The notes beneath the pieces are model-generated. The model did not search any database, had not been told where the DNA came from, and saw only the letters and a list, made by a program, of their open reading frames with translations. A DNA stretch of 64,000 nucleotides, taken from contig JAVKOQ010000140.1 in assembly GCA_031835245.1 (NCBI GenBank), positions 1 to 64,000 on the forward strand, written 5' to 3'. The translations under genes were made by a program, and so were the position numbers. Shown here piece after piece: positions 24,553-35,905 of the stretch; the first letter of the stretch is position 1; every line of letters starts with the position of its first letter. Origin of the DNA: Balamuthia mandrillaris. Lineage: Eukaryota > Discosea > Longamoebia > Balamuthiidae.

Positions 24553-24587
24553 ACACTTTTTATGCACAAAATAAACAAAAGAGAAAA

Positions 24588-26844
24588 CTACAAAAACAGG
24601 AAGCCACAAATGACCATAAATAAGAATAAGAGGAGAGAGTTGGAAGAAGGAAGAATGAAACGATGAAGCGGTGCTGCTGAGGAAGCGACTGAAGAAGACG
24701 AGGTCACGTTCAGTTGGGATGTCCAGGTCCACCAACCCAAGGGAAGTGGTATTGAAGTTCTCTTCACTTCTACTTGTTCTTCAATTTTGTCATCATCCTC
24801 TTCTTCCTCTTCTTCTATTTCTTCATCATCTTCAACCATTTCTTCTTCGTTTGGTTCTTCCTCTAGTTCCATATCAATCTCTTCTTTTTCTATTTCTCTT
24901 TGTGTTTCTTCTTCTTGATGTGGTTTTGGCTTTTCTTTTTGTTCTTCGTTTTCCCTTTCACGTTCTTCTCGTTGTTCCTCCTCCTCGTTCTTTTGGGTTT
25001 GTTCTGCTCCTTCTGCGAATTCTTTCATTCTTTCTTTGTCCACATAACGTCGCTTCGAACGATGAATGTTGCGACCACCGCGAACTTTTGTTCTTTTCTC
25101 TTTTTCTCCTTCATCATCATCATCTTCAAGACTTTCTTCCTGTCGTTCTTCACTTGGTGTTCGAAGTTGTTGTTGTTCGTTTTTTTCGACTTTGAAAGCG
25201 GCTTCTTCCGCAGCAAAGATTGGAATGTTGTCTTGTTGTGTTGAAGGAAGAGGAGAAGGAGAAGAAGGAGATGAAGGAGAAGTGAAATCAGTGGGAGGAG
25301 AAGGTATTGATGATGCAGTAAGAGAAGGAGAAGAAGAAAGACCAAAACAATGCTTCAAAGGGCTACGGTAACGATTAGCAGAAGGATGCAGAGTGCCACT
25401 GTGAGTGCGACAGCGATGCCGACAAAAATCGAATACGGATTGTTCGGATGGATTAATGGTTGTTGATGGTCCCCAAACGTTGCCTTGATGGTGTTCTTTT
25501 GCTGCCTGTAACACGTTCCCCTATTTTTTTTTCTTTAAGTGAGAAGAAGGAGAAGAAGAACAACGAAAAGAAGAAGAAGAAGAAGAAGAACAAGAACAAC
25601 CAACAACAAGAAGGAGAAGAAGAAGAAGAAAAGAACACGAAGGCGATGCATTTTAACATACGTGCTGAGGTTGCATGCAACAACTAACGCAGGCTTCGTA
25701 GATGCTACAACAGTGATGCGTCATGTTACACGAGTGGCATGGAGACACATATTCCTCCTGACCCTCTCCTACTACTCCATCCCCTGCTCCATCCTCCCCT
25801 TCATTAACCTGTTCGTCTTGCTTCACCCTACAACAACCCGTGCTCCAGTCCATCTGCGACCGCCGACACAACGTTCCTCTTTCATCTGCCATATATTCTC
25901 GTCCTTCCACTTTTGTTTTGAAGTGTTATAACGTTAACAAACAACAAAAGAAGAAGAAAAAGAAGAAGAAGAAGAAGAAGAAGAAGAAGAAGAAGAAGAA
26001 GAAGAAGAAGAAGAACAGAACAAGAAGAACAAGAAGAAGAAGAAGAAGAAGAAGAAGAAGAAGAAGAAGAAGAAGAAGAAGAAGAACAAGAACAAGAAGA
26101 ACAAGAAGAAGAAGAAGAAGAAGAAGAAGAAGAAGAAGAAGAAGAAGAAGAAGAACAAGAAGAAGAACAAGAACAAGAAGAACAAGAAGAACAAGAAGAA
26201 GAACAAGAAGAAGAACAAGAAGAACAAGAAGAACGAAGAACGAAGAACGAACAACAACAAAAAGAACAAGAAGAAGAACAACAACAAAGAGGGAAAGGAG
26301 GGGGAAACAAACCAGTATTTGCACAAGAGGTGGAATAGCCAAGCAGCGGGGTGAGGCCGTGCGCAAAGACAGCAGCCAACAGGAAGCACCCCAACAGGGC
26401 AAGCACGGCCAGCATCGCCACGAACAGCCGTTTGGCAGCGGACCATTCCTCCTCCTCTCGAAATGCCTCCTCCTCCGCCTCCTCCTCCTCATCTTCCGCC
26501 ACCTGCCAATGAGGGGGCAGAGAGGCGGCCTTTGTGTCCACGTTGGAGGGTAGTGGGTCGTCCCCCCCTTTCGTGGCCGTTGCTCTCCGTTGCGGTTGGT
26601 CACAGGGCGCCAAAGAGGAGGCATAGAAGGCGGAGGGGCCAGGGCAAGAGGAGAGGGTGTGACGGCTGAAGCGATGGAAAGGCTGCGGGCTAGCGCTGCT
26701 GCAGCTGCTGTTGAGGGCATTGGCCCCACCACCACCACCACCTTCATGATGGATGGCAATGCCCCCTCCAACGCCCCTGTACAGAACGGCTTGACCGTAG
26801 TGATTACCACCACTGCCCCCCGCCGCCCCTTCTTTCCTCTTCAT
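24588..26844 (-). CDS. SPRING1 (C12orf49)-like Golgi membrane protein with long acidic extension
   Basis: Three exons (26844-26313, 25909-25662, 25520-24588) join in frame to 570 residues. Exon 1 encodes a Gly/Ser-rich cytosolic part, an acidic stretch and one membrane helix (LFVAMLAVLALLGCFLLAAV). The lumenal core matches animal SPRING1: SCANTVEGREYMADERGTLC, TGCC, CCSIYEACVSCCMQP, then FDFCRHRCRTHSGT and YRSPLKHCFG, with the family cysteines kept. In animals this protein supports site-1 protease and SREBP activation in the Golgi. Unlike the short animal protein, this one continues for about 200 residues of Glu/Asp/Lys-rich sequence and ends in a second hydrophobic stretch (SLLLFLFMVICGFLFL). 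Identification of the core is strong; the role of the tail is unknown. Confidence 0.9.
25945..26280 (-). repeat. (CTT)n tract in intron 1 of the SPRING1-like gene
   Basis: More than 300 bp of AAG/AAC triplets on the plus strand, CTT/GTT on the sense strand, between the donor at 26312 and the acceptor ending at 25910. It fills most of the intron. Confidence 0.95.
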
Positions 26845-26981
26845 CTTTCTTCACTCCACTCCACTTCACTTTGCTCTACTTTTCTTTTATTTTTATTTTT
26901 TGGGGTGAAGCCAGCTTTGAGGGAAAGCAAAAACTGTCCACGGGCAGGGCAAAGGATTTTAGCGGGCGTCGTGTGGACGGT

Positions 26982-27485
26982 ATGACGCCTTGGGAAAGCG
27001 CGTCTTGTGGTGCAACCAGGCGTCCCTTGGGGCGGATAGGGAAAGGGCTGCTTGGAACCTCGGAGGAGAGATGTGGAGGGATGGAAGCAAAGGAAGAGGA
27101 AGAGCCATTGCCCCCTGCCCCTCCCTTCTTCCCAAAGCCCTTTGGCACGCTCCACCACCTGGCGACCTCTCTCTGGGCTCGAGCGCTTCTGCTGCGCAGG
27201 AGGACTGCTCTGGGCCACCACAGAGATCTGATCTACCCCAACCGCAACAAGCTAGCCTCCTGGGCTCCTTGCCGAGAGAGTTTGGCCAGCAGCATGAATG
27301 GAGCAAGGCAGGGCCGCCAAGGGGTTGTGTATCCAGGTTGTAACGCACGAGGGCGGTGGGCTCAGGAACAGACAAGTCAAGGAAGGGTTTGGGGCGCTTT
27401 GCATCCACCCGAAGAGAGAGAGAGAGAGGTTTGGTGTGGGGGTCCCGCACTGGGATGTCCCCTCATGAGCATTACTGGCCAATGA
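26982..27485 (+). CDS. doubtful 167-residue open frame in a G+C-rich stretch
   Basis: An ATG-initiated frame (MTPWESASCGATRRPLGR...) runs to a stop at 27483-27485. Open frames of similar length exist on the opposite strand, and I see no domain, repeat or splice support. It occupies the gap between the divergent SPRING1-like and SIS-domain genes, so this may instead be promoter and 5' UTR sequence. Confidence 0.15.
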   Translation: MTPWESASCGATRRPLGRIGKGLLGTSEERCGGMEAKEEEEPLPPAPPFFPKPFGTLHHLATSLWARALLLRRRTALGHHRDLIYPNRNKLASWAPCRESLASSMNGARQGRQGVVYPGCNARGRWAQEQTSQGRVWGALHPPEEREREVWCGGPALGCPLMSITGQ

Positions 27486-27590
27486 GTCACCCCAGGTCAC
27501 GCCTTGTCCGAGCTCTCATCCTTCTTCCTTCTGCCTCCTGTGCTCTCTCTTCGTCGACAATAATGCTCACCTCCAGAAGAGAAAAGAGAG

Positions 27591-27773
27591 ATGAGCAGCA
27601 GCACCGAAGCGGCGCCGCCGCCGCCCATTACCGAGCTCTCCAACGAGCTCACCGACGAGGTGGACGTGCTCTCGGGCTCCGAGTTCCTTCGCGTTCTCCG
27701 CGGCTGCGACGCTCAATTGTTTTTTGGGTGAGCCATCCCTTTCTCTCTCACTCTCTCTCTCTCTCTCTCTCTC

Positions 27774-27819
<46 letters not shown>

Positions 27820-29736
27820 GAACAAAAAGCAAAGCTATCGCCACTTCCCTTCCATCCATGACCACGGCGACACGCTGGAGCGCCTATCGCGAGCGACGGC
27901 CTCGCTGCTGCGCGCCGCCGTCGTGGGCCACAAACGCCTCGCCATCGTGATGAGCGGCAGCGGCACCAGTGGGCGCATCGCCTTCCTCTGCGCCCGCGCC
28001 TTCAACCGCCTGTGGTGCGCCGCCGGCGGCGATGAGTCAGCCGACCGCAGCGGCGAGGTCTTTCATTACCTCATCTCGGGAGGGGAGAAGGCCCTGTTCT
28101 CCTCGCAGGAGAAAGCGGAGGATGACCCGGCGGCCGGCAGGCGGGACCTGGAGGAGCTCACCAGGGAGAAGGAGCTTGTGCTGTTCGTTGGGATCACGTG
28201 TGGTCTTAGCGCAGCTTACGTGGCGGGACAGCTGGACTATGCCATGCATGACCCGCGGTTCACCACCGTTCTACTGGGCTTCAACCCGACCGACAGGGCT
28301 CGCCGCACGCCCATCGAAGGTTGGGACAAGACTTTCTTCGACGTTGCCTCCGCGCTCGACGCTTTGGCTCAGCATCGGCAGGAGGAGCAACGACACTTCG
28401 TGTTGAACCCCATCGTTGGACCGGAAGCAATAACGGGATCGTCGAGAATGAAAGGGGGATCGGCCACAAAGCTGATGCTGGAAACGGTGTTTGCTACTGC
28501 CATATCCTCGCGCTCCAAAGAACGATTCAAGGAGGAGTTAAACGTCAGGAAAGTGCTGTCTCTGTACGAGGACACCTATCGTCAAACTTATGCTCAGCTC
28601 CTTTCCTCTTCTTCTTCTGCTTCTTCCTCAACGTGGAACGAGTTAGTCTCTAGCGCGACTCATTCCTTGAAAGAAGGAGGACGAGTTCATTATATTGATG
28701 CCTCTTCATCTTCTTCCTCTTCTTTTGGGTTGATGGCGATGGTGGATGCTTCTGAAGTTGTTCCAACCTACGGAGCACGTCCCACCGACTTTGTTTGCTT
28801 CCTGAAAGAGGGTTGGAACGGAATAAGCAACAAAAAAGAAAGAGGAGAAGAAGAGCAAGAAGCGATGAAGAACTTACCAGTCCCACGTTCGTTGGAGGAG
28901 TTTCGACGAGAAGTGATGCCACATCTGACTCCTTACGATACTGTCGTTATTTTACGGCTGATACTGGAGAATGAAGCAGGTACGAAAGACGAAGAGACGA
29001 AACAGTTCCAAGAAGAGTTGCAAGCAAAGACACCAGGAGTTTTTTGCATCCGAGTTCTGCCTTCGCAAAAAGAAGACGATGAAGAGAACAAGCAAGAAAG
29101 AGGCCTAATCGAGATAAGATTGGGAAGAATGGATTTGTTGCCAGGCTTGCCTGTCTTTGCGGAGCTAGCCATCAAGTGGGCGTTGAACGCCTTGAGCACC
29201 GGTGCATTCGTCGGCTTTGGGAAGGTCTACCGGAACTGCATGATTGGTACCTTCTTCTAACTTTTCCTTCTTTTTTTTAAAAGGGACATTCTTCTTCATC
29301 GCTTTCTTCTTCACGTGCATCGTCTTCTCTTTCTCCTTCTTTTTCTGTCTTTCTCATGTTTTCTTTCTTGTGTAATGAAGATATGGGAGTGACCAACAAC
29401 AAGCTGTTCTATCGTTCCATCAACATCCTCCACGCCCTCTCTCATCAACCCATCGAACGATGCACGAAAGCCTTGCTTCGCTCCATTTACCAACAGAACG
29501 ACGACAAGGAGGTGGAATCCTCTTTGTTGCGAGCTCCCATCTCTCAGCACATCACGCAGGCCACGGGCCGCAGCAAGGTCATTCCTTGCGCTCTTTTGTT
29601 GCTGGACGATGAGTGCGAGAGGGATGTTGGCGCGGCACAAGAGGCATTGGAGAAGGAACCCATCGTGAGGAAGATCATCCTTCAAGCGACTTCTCGCCGC
29701 CACAACACCGACGATGCCGAGCAACCGCAGAAGTAA
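27591..29736 (+). CDS. glucokinase regulatory protein / MurNAc-6-P etherase-like double SIS protein
   Basis: Three exons (27591-27727, 27835-29246, 29381-29736) join in frame to 634 residues, close to animal GCKR (about 625). The first SIS domain has the sugar-phosphate loop IVMSGSGTSGRIAF, and the family signature GPEAITGSSRMKGGSATKL is intact. A second SIS-like half and a helical C-terminal domain follow (NNKLFYRSINILHALSHQ). Bacterial MurQ (about 300 residues) cleaves the lactyl ether of MurNAc-6-phosphate; animal GCKR binds fructose phosphates and inhibits glucokinase. Length and the second half favour the GCKR arrangement, but catalytic and regulatory roles cannot be separated here. Start chosen at ATG 27591 because its exon reads into GYRHFPSI at the splice. 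Intron 1 holds CT repeats. Confidence 0.9.
27750..27817 (+). repeat. (CT)n tract in intron 1 of the double-SIS gene
   Basis: Two CT runs separated by TTCCTTT, on the sense strand, between the donor at 27728 and the acceptor ending at 27834. Confidence 0.9.
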
Positions 29737-30101
29737 GAGGAAAGCGATTATTATGAACCCAACAGATTTTATTTTTGAATTTATCGATGAATTATCTATT
29801 TTTGGTATGTCGACGATAACTCTCTGAATTCTGGTTGGCGTTTTGAAAACGATGAATTGATCTAATTTCGGATAATTTTACGGTATTGAAAAAATTGAAA
29901 GAAAGAAAAACGAAGAAAGAAAGAAAGACAAAGAGTGAACTTTGATTTATTTATTTGGCGGATGGAACAACCGACGCTGTTGTTCTAAACTGTTCAGGCT
30001 TTTGGTTTTGGTCTTTCCTTCTTTCTTTCTTTATTTATTTTTTAAAAAAACTGCAACTTCGAATTGGAATTTTTTCGTTTCTCTTGTTGATTTTACAAAC
30101 C
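29737..30101. other. intergenic, AT-rich
   Basis: 3' flank of the double-SIS gene and promoter of the C2 gene. It contains ATCGAT/AATTAT-like AT-rich sequence and a GAAAGAAAG run near 29900. No gene seen. Confidence 0.5.
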
Positions 30102-30641
30102 ATGACAACGCCCACCACCACAACGGATGCTTTCGAACGAGCCTCTGCTTCCCAACAGCTGTCCGACTCTTCTTCCTCCACCCCCAATGTCTCTTCCTCT
30201 TCTTCCTCCTCCTCTCAATCCCAATCGGGACGTTTCCGCCTTCGCCAGCTGCAAGACTACAAGAAAGATTGGGACGAGTGGGACATTCGCAAGGCCAAGC
30301 GGCTGCCCAAGAGCAGCCTCAGCGACCTCCACCCTTCCTCCTCCAAAGAGGACCCCGCAACAACAACCCCATCGACGACGACGACGACAACGGAGGAAGA
30401 AGGCGCCTTAAGCAGCACCTCCAGACCGAGCGGTCGACATTACCTCTCCCTGGCTCGTCGCCACAACGGCAGCCATACCAACAGCGGCGTGGCGATGAAT
30501 GGTGGAGCAGGAGGAGCCCGCCATGGCGGGGCGACGGCCGTCGAGGGAAAGGGCTTTGGGTTCGAGCTGTCGTATGGGAGCTGGGGGAATGTGCCCACTA
30601 GTGGAGCATTCAAGAAGAAACGACGAGGAAACAGACATATG

Positions 30642-30677
<36 letters not shown>

Positions 30678-33600
30678 GTCTCTCTTCCTGCTGCTCTCGT
30701 TCTGTTTATCTCTTCTCTCCTCCTCCTCTCGTTCTCCTCTCGTTCTCTCGTTCTCTCTTCACCCATTCCCTCGTTCTCTCTTCTTTTCGTTATTCTCACT
30801 GGCTATTTGCGCAACGCAGTCGCAAGAAGAACGGAAATCAAAGAAAGAGACGAAACGAAAGGCACGACTAGAAGAACAGGAGAAGCAAAAGTTGGAGTTG
30901 ATGAGAAAATGGCGTAACTCTCAACGCGACTTGAAGCGGGTGTCCAGCGTACTGATGGAAGAGAATGAACTCACCCCAAAACTTTCGCAAAGAGAAAAGG
31001 AGAAAGGAGTAACAAAAGAGAAGAAGAGCAAAGGAAAAGATGGAACGGCGGCAGCCGTAGATGCCAGTAAACTGAACGATGCAGACTATCAACGTCGGCT
31101 TGAAATGGAGGAGGAGGAAAGCCTTCGGTTGTTGAGAGAGTGGAGAGCTGAACAGAAAAAGTTGAAAGAGTTAAACGCCTCTTTCTTTGATGACTCTGTA
31201 ACCTCGCCTCCCTCTCCTAAGCGCAAACCCAAGGTAGTCTTGTTCTTCTTTCTTCGCCGTTCCTCTGTTCATTAACTTTATTCTGCTGAACTTTTTTGTT
31301 GCCCAAAGCCCCAAGAGAAAGACAACAACAGCAGTAGCAACAAAAAGGAGAAGTACAAACTAGAAATCAAAGAAGGAGAAAGCACACTTGCTGTCTTGCG
31401 ACGGTTGATTGCGCAACAGGAAGCCAGCCAACTCACAGCAGGAGAGGAAGAGGAGGACGAAGGAGAAGAAGATGAAGCAACCTCCGTAACAGCAACAAAC
31501 GAAACCAACGAAACGGAAGCAGAATCCGACTTTACGAGCTCAAACGGATTAACTTCAGATAGTGATGGTGTAGGTGGCTCAGAAAGCGAAGATGGCAGCA
31601 GAACATCAACTCCTTCTCGCAGAAGACGAAGGTGTAAAGCTCCAGTCATCGTTTGGGAATCTCCAAACTTCAAAAAAGCCTTTTCCCCCTTTTCTTCATC
31701 TGCTTCTGTTGAATCCTCGCCACGACAACATATGTGGACAAGAGCAGGTCAACAACAACACCACAAACGAAATGCTTTGCGCGGCAAAGGACCATTTTTG
31801 TTACGTGGTAAAGGAAGCAAAGAAGAGCATCGCTCTCACAGCTTGGAATACCAACGACGACAACAACTGCAACAAAGCGCTAGTCACGAAGACATGAGCT
31901 CCGTGATGGCGATGGAGAGGGGGACACCAATGTTGAAGAGAGAAAGCAGTTGGGAATGGGATTTCGGAGATGGCCACCAGCAACAACAAATACAGGAATG
32001 GGACTTCGGAGAGAAGAAGCACGCTGAAAGCAACAGTCCGCGAGATGGTGAAGGAAGGAACTCAATAACAACATCTCAGGATGATATCAATGGAGGAGCT
32101 GAAAGCAAGGACGATGATAGCGAGAAAAAAGCGAAAGAAAAAGCAGAGGATACAACTTTGAGAACTTTGCGTTCAGACGAGGACAAAAGCGCAGAAGATA
32201 GCAAAGGAGACAAACAGGTTGGAACAGAAAAACGAGACCAACGAGACGAAATCAAATCAGAGGAAGCAGAAGCAGAGAGCAGGAAAGGAAGATCAGAACA
32301 GGAAGAAACTAAAGAAGACGGAATGACGAATGAACAATCGCGAAGGAAATCTTTCAATGACGTTACCAAAGAAGAAGATAACAGCTCAAACAAAGAAACT
32401 ATGACAGGAGTATCACCAGAGGACGGTGCTTCTTCTGCTCTCTTTGTTGCTACCGATGACGATGATGGTATCGAAGGAGAGCCTGAAGAAGAAAAGGAGC
32501 CACAAGAATCCAATGAAGAAACCGCACTGACAACCAAAAAGGAAACCACAAAAGAAAAGGACACAAAAGAAACTGCAACAACATCGTCGATGACAGAAAA
32601 GTTAAAAATGTTGAAAGACATGAACGCATGGCAACTGCCCAACAAAAAGAAGAGCGGCTCTTTGGAATGTACGAGAGTTCAAACGGCGGCGCTTCGCAAC
32701 CTGAGAGAAGCGGAACGACAGCGCGAGAACGGTTTGGGTAAAACGATCGAACCAGAAGAGGAAGCCGCAGAAGAAGGAAAAGAAAAAGATGAAGGAGGTG
32801 ACGAAAACGTGCGAGAAGGACAAAGAAGAACGAGAAGGAGAGAAAACAGTCAGGAGAGCAAACCAAGTGTTTTGTCGACTCGAAAACTCTCTGTTCCCAC
32901 TTCTGCTGCGGAGAGTCGTAATCATTCTTCCTCGACCTCGTCTGGCCCTTCTGGCTCGAATCAAATTGTGACGAGAAACACGGCTGGAGCGAATGACGGG
33001 GGACGAGTGCTTCGACGATCGAAATCTATTCCCGATATGATGTTTCTTCGAGCTTCTCGTCGTGTCGTTATTGATGTCTCTGGTAACATTTTCTTTCTTT
33101 AGTTTTTCTTACATTTACTTTGATATTCAATGACGTTCTTCAAACCAACAAACAGTTGTTGAAGCAAAGAATTTGGATATTGAGGATAGCAAAGCTGTGC
33201 CTTGTTGTGTTGTGGAGCTTCGAGGCACTCAACAACGTTTCAAAACTTCACGCAAAGACGATGCCAATCCTACTTGGAACAGCCATTTAACATTGTGCTT
33301 ACTTTCTCTCGTCTTGCTCCTCCCTTCGTCTCCTCCTTTCTTACCAACAACGAAACAATAGTACCTATTTTGAATTCGAAACAGATGCAGGAGAGTTCTG
33401 GAAAGAAGCCTACTTGGACTTCACCGTAGTCTATCGCCCCCAAAAAAGCAAACGAAAGTCCCACACGCTCGGCAAAGTTTCGCTCAACCCAAGTTCTCTC
33501 CAACTTGGTGCCATCTACGATCTCTGGTTGGACCTCGAGGATCCTCTCTTCGAAAACTGTCTTTGGGCGGAAGACGCCACTTTCAACAACTGGAACAATG

Positions 33601-34439
33601 GACATTGTCATGGCTTTCTTCATCTGCGGATCCAACGCCATGACGACCCCAAACGAAGCATGTTGGCGCATTTGGGAACGTGCATGCGGAGCATTCCGGC
33701 TCGCTTGGCGGCGGGAGACATTGTGCTCATCAACGAGAAGAAAAGGCTTGCCACGCAAGCCGTTCATTTGGCCATTCGTAGTCCCGTATGTTCTCTGTTT
33801 CTATTTCTCCTTTGTCGTTTTCTTTCTTTGGTTATTTACTCTTTTCTCTCTTCATGATCACCAACGACAGTGGGACCACATGGGGATGGTGGTTCGTATG
33901 AGGGGTGAGAAGGACCTCGTCCTATTGGAATCGACGATGGATGGAGTCGATGTGTACTTCCTGGACTCTAGGCTCGATTTCTATCGCGAGACTGCCACGC
34001 TAGGCATTCGTCGTCTTCAAAACTGTAATCGAGACAACGCCATGATCCAGGTTTTGTGTCTCTTCTTTTTTCCCTTCTCTCTCCTTCCTTTCGTTTCTTC
34101 TGTTCTTTCCATCGCTTATCACCTTCCAACAAACAGTCCATGATGAACTTTGTGGATTCCGTTCTCGGCAAACCCTACAACAAGAACTTTGTACAGATGG
34201 TTCGTGGCAAATACGGCCAACGTAACCAACAAGACAGCCTCTCCTCTTTCTTTTGCTCTCAACTCGTTGCTGCCGCCTATCAACACATGGGCCTGCTCTC
34301 TCCCTCGGTGGCGGCCAACAACTACCTGCCGAACCACTTTGAGAAGGCGGAGGCCATGCCTTGGTTGAGGGACGTGTCCTTTGCGGAGATCATGCTCATG
34401 CCGAGAAAGAAAAAGAAGAAGAAAGGAGAAGCCAAGTGA
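30102..34439 (+). CDS. C2-domain protein with C-terminal permuted papain-fold (NlpC/P60, YiiX-like) domain
   Basis: Seven exons (30102-30641, 30820-31233, 31309-33082, 33156-33294, 33362-33785, 33871-34050, 34137-34439) join in frame to 1257 residues. The first ~900 residues are Ser/Glu/Lys-rich with coiled-coil stretches. A C2-like domain follows (VVEAKNLDIEDSKAVPCC to LWLDLEDP). The last ~230 residues match permuted NlpC/P60 (YiiX/DUF830-type) enzymes: RLAAGDIVLINE, the histidine in WDHMGMVV, LLEST, and the cysteine in SSFFCSQLVAAAYQ, in that order. All three likely catalytic residues are present, so a thiol hydrolase or acyltransferase acting on lipid or peptide amides is plausible, with C2 bringing it to membrane. 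Substrate unknown. Confidence 0.85.
30644..30675 (+). repeat. (TC)n run in intron 1 of the C2-papain gene
   Basis: Dinucleotide run on the sense strand directly after the donor at 30642, followed by further pyrimidine-rich sequence to the acceptor at 30819. Confidence 0.85.
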
Positions 34440-34489
34440 AACAATAACAACAACCAACATTATTATTTACAACAAAACAAAAAGGAACT

Positions 34490-34711
34490 TCAGTAGTCAT
34501 CAAAAGAGAAGCGTTGGGGAGGGCGCCTGTCCCGTCGCGTTTGCACGTGCTGCCACTGTTCCAACTGCTGAGCCTGATGGCGGGTCATTCTCATGCGGCT
34601 GCCCTGTCGCTCCAGCTTCCTGGCGTTCTCCTCCAAAGTTTTCACCTGCCGAATGGTGTTTTGCATGGTGAAACTGGCTTCGCGGGAGAGTCTTTGGCTT
34701 CGTGGGTCCAT
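34490..34711 (-). CDS. small basic coiled-coil protein, 73 residues (or a last exon)
   Basis: ATG at 34711 to TGA at 34490. The sequence is charged and helical (TMQNTIRQVKTLEENARKLE) with an Arg-rich end (RRDRRPPQRFSFDDY). CCCAG immediately before the ATG would also work as a splice acceptor, so it may be the last exon of a longer gene whose first exon lies above 34740. It is convergent with the C2-papain gene, 50 bp between stops. Family not recognised. Confidence 0.5.
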   Translation of the reverse strand: MDPRSQRLSREASFTMQNTIRQVKTLEENARKLERQGSRMRMTRHQAQQLEQWQHVQTRRDRRPPQRFSFDDY

Positions 34712-35001
34712 CTGGGAAAAAGTTTTCCAAGTGTTGTTGTGAGGTCAGAAGATTTTTGTGAAGAGTCGTGAGTGGTAAGTGGTTTGAATTTAACGTTTCG
34801 TGTTGGATGGGTGGCGCTATAAGAGGAGGTTAAAATTTTTCGAAGAAAATTAAAATCCTTCCTTGAAAAAATCAAAAGCAATTAATTCTTCGAAATTTTT
34901 GTCCATCCAACCATCAATCAGAGACCAAAATGAGCAGCCACCAATCATAAATCAAAGTCTTGTTAAATTTCGTCATTTGTCGTTTGCAGCAAAACAGAAA
35001 A

Positions 35002-35451
35002 ATGGAAGAGGAGAAAGACGATGGGAGGAGGTTCTTTCCGGAGTGGCGGAAGGTAGGGTCTGGTGTTGGGTTTGAGTTTGTGGGCGAGGCCCCGCGCACC
35101 ATCTATCCTCTCGTACAAACGGCTCACTTGGACATGGGCGTGGAGACCGTGCCTCCAAACAGCCGCATTCCTGAGCACAGCCATGCCGACAAGGAAGAGA
35201 TCATCTTCATCAGCAGGTTTTTTTTTTCTGTGTTTCTCTCTTTCTTTTTTTTTTTCTCTCTCTTCTGTTTTCTTCTTTGTGCTAACCTTAATAACAATTG
35301 AAGAGGAAACGGCAAAGCGACGGTGGGCGGGATAAGCAGACCGGTGGGGCCAGGAAGCGTTCTGTTCATTCCGCCGGCAGTGGTTCATTGTCTGGACAAT
35401 GTTGGAGAAGAACCCATCTTGGTACAGTCCAAACCTCTCCACTACGTTTAG
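35002..35451 (+). CDS. small single-domain cupin protein
   Basis: Two exons (35002-35216 and 35304-35451) join in phase to 120 residues. The cupin barrel motifs are present: PEHSHADKEEIIFISRGNG corresponds to motif 1 (two His and a Glu), and PGSVLFIPPAVVHCLDN to motif 2 with its His. These residues usually bind one metal ion. Small cupins range from dioxygenases and isomerases to sugar-binding proteins, so the reaction cannot be named. No signal peptide is seen; it is probably cytosolic. Confidence 0.85.
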
Positions 35452-35905
35452 CAAAAGGCTAACACTAATGATAAACAAAGTTGACATGGACGTTTGCACC
35501 TCCAAGAGAAGGATTCCGAAAGCAGCTGGAGCAACGGGTGGAAGAGAACACTTGTCGTCGTATCGAGTAGCTTTTCTTCCTTCTCCTTCCGTCTTGTCGT
35601 TGTTCTTCTCTTTCCATTATCTTTCTTTTCCGACATTCACATTCTTTGGGAAAACAAAGTTTTGCTTCAACGCGTTTTTGGGACGAGAAGCTATCCTCTA
35701 CCTCGTCCTCTTTGTCTTTCTTTTCTCTTCATCGTTCTCTTCATCGTTTCCCTATGCTAAATGAAAACCGCATACTAAACCACAACCACACATTTTCATG
35801 TTGCTATAATAATTCAATAGCTTCAAAGCACTTAATGAAAAGAAAGCAGGGTGTTACAAACAGTTTCCACCAGACATTGGCAACTTGCTGTGAGCGGCTG
35901 GTTTT
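35452..35905. other. intergenic, no gene recognised
   Basis: 3' flanks of the convergent cupin gene and beta-propeller relic. Pyrimidine-rich at 35580-35760. Open frames here lack motifs or splice support. Confidence 0.4.

Noticed and set aside
25840-26813. Long open frames on both strands made of Arg/Lys or Ser/Leu/Phe runs
   Set aside because: They are translations of the AAG triplet tract inside intron 1 of the SPRING1-like gene; only the Gly/Ser and membrane-helix part above 26313 is coding.
26841-27450. Pro/Arg-rich frames on the minus strand upstream of the SPRING1-like gene
   Set aside because: Open because the stretch is G+C-rich; they lack an ATG in good context or any recognisable family.
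27356-27834. Upstream in-frame extension of the double-SIS gene
   Set aside because: It reads through the promoter, a frame different from exon 1 and the CT-repeat intron. The exon starting at ATG 27591 joins in phase and gives a sensible N-terminus.
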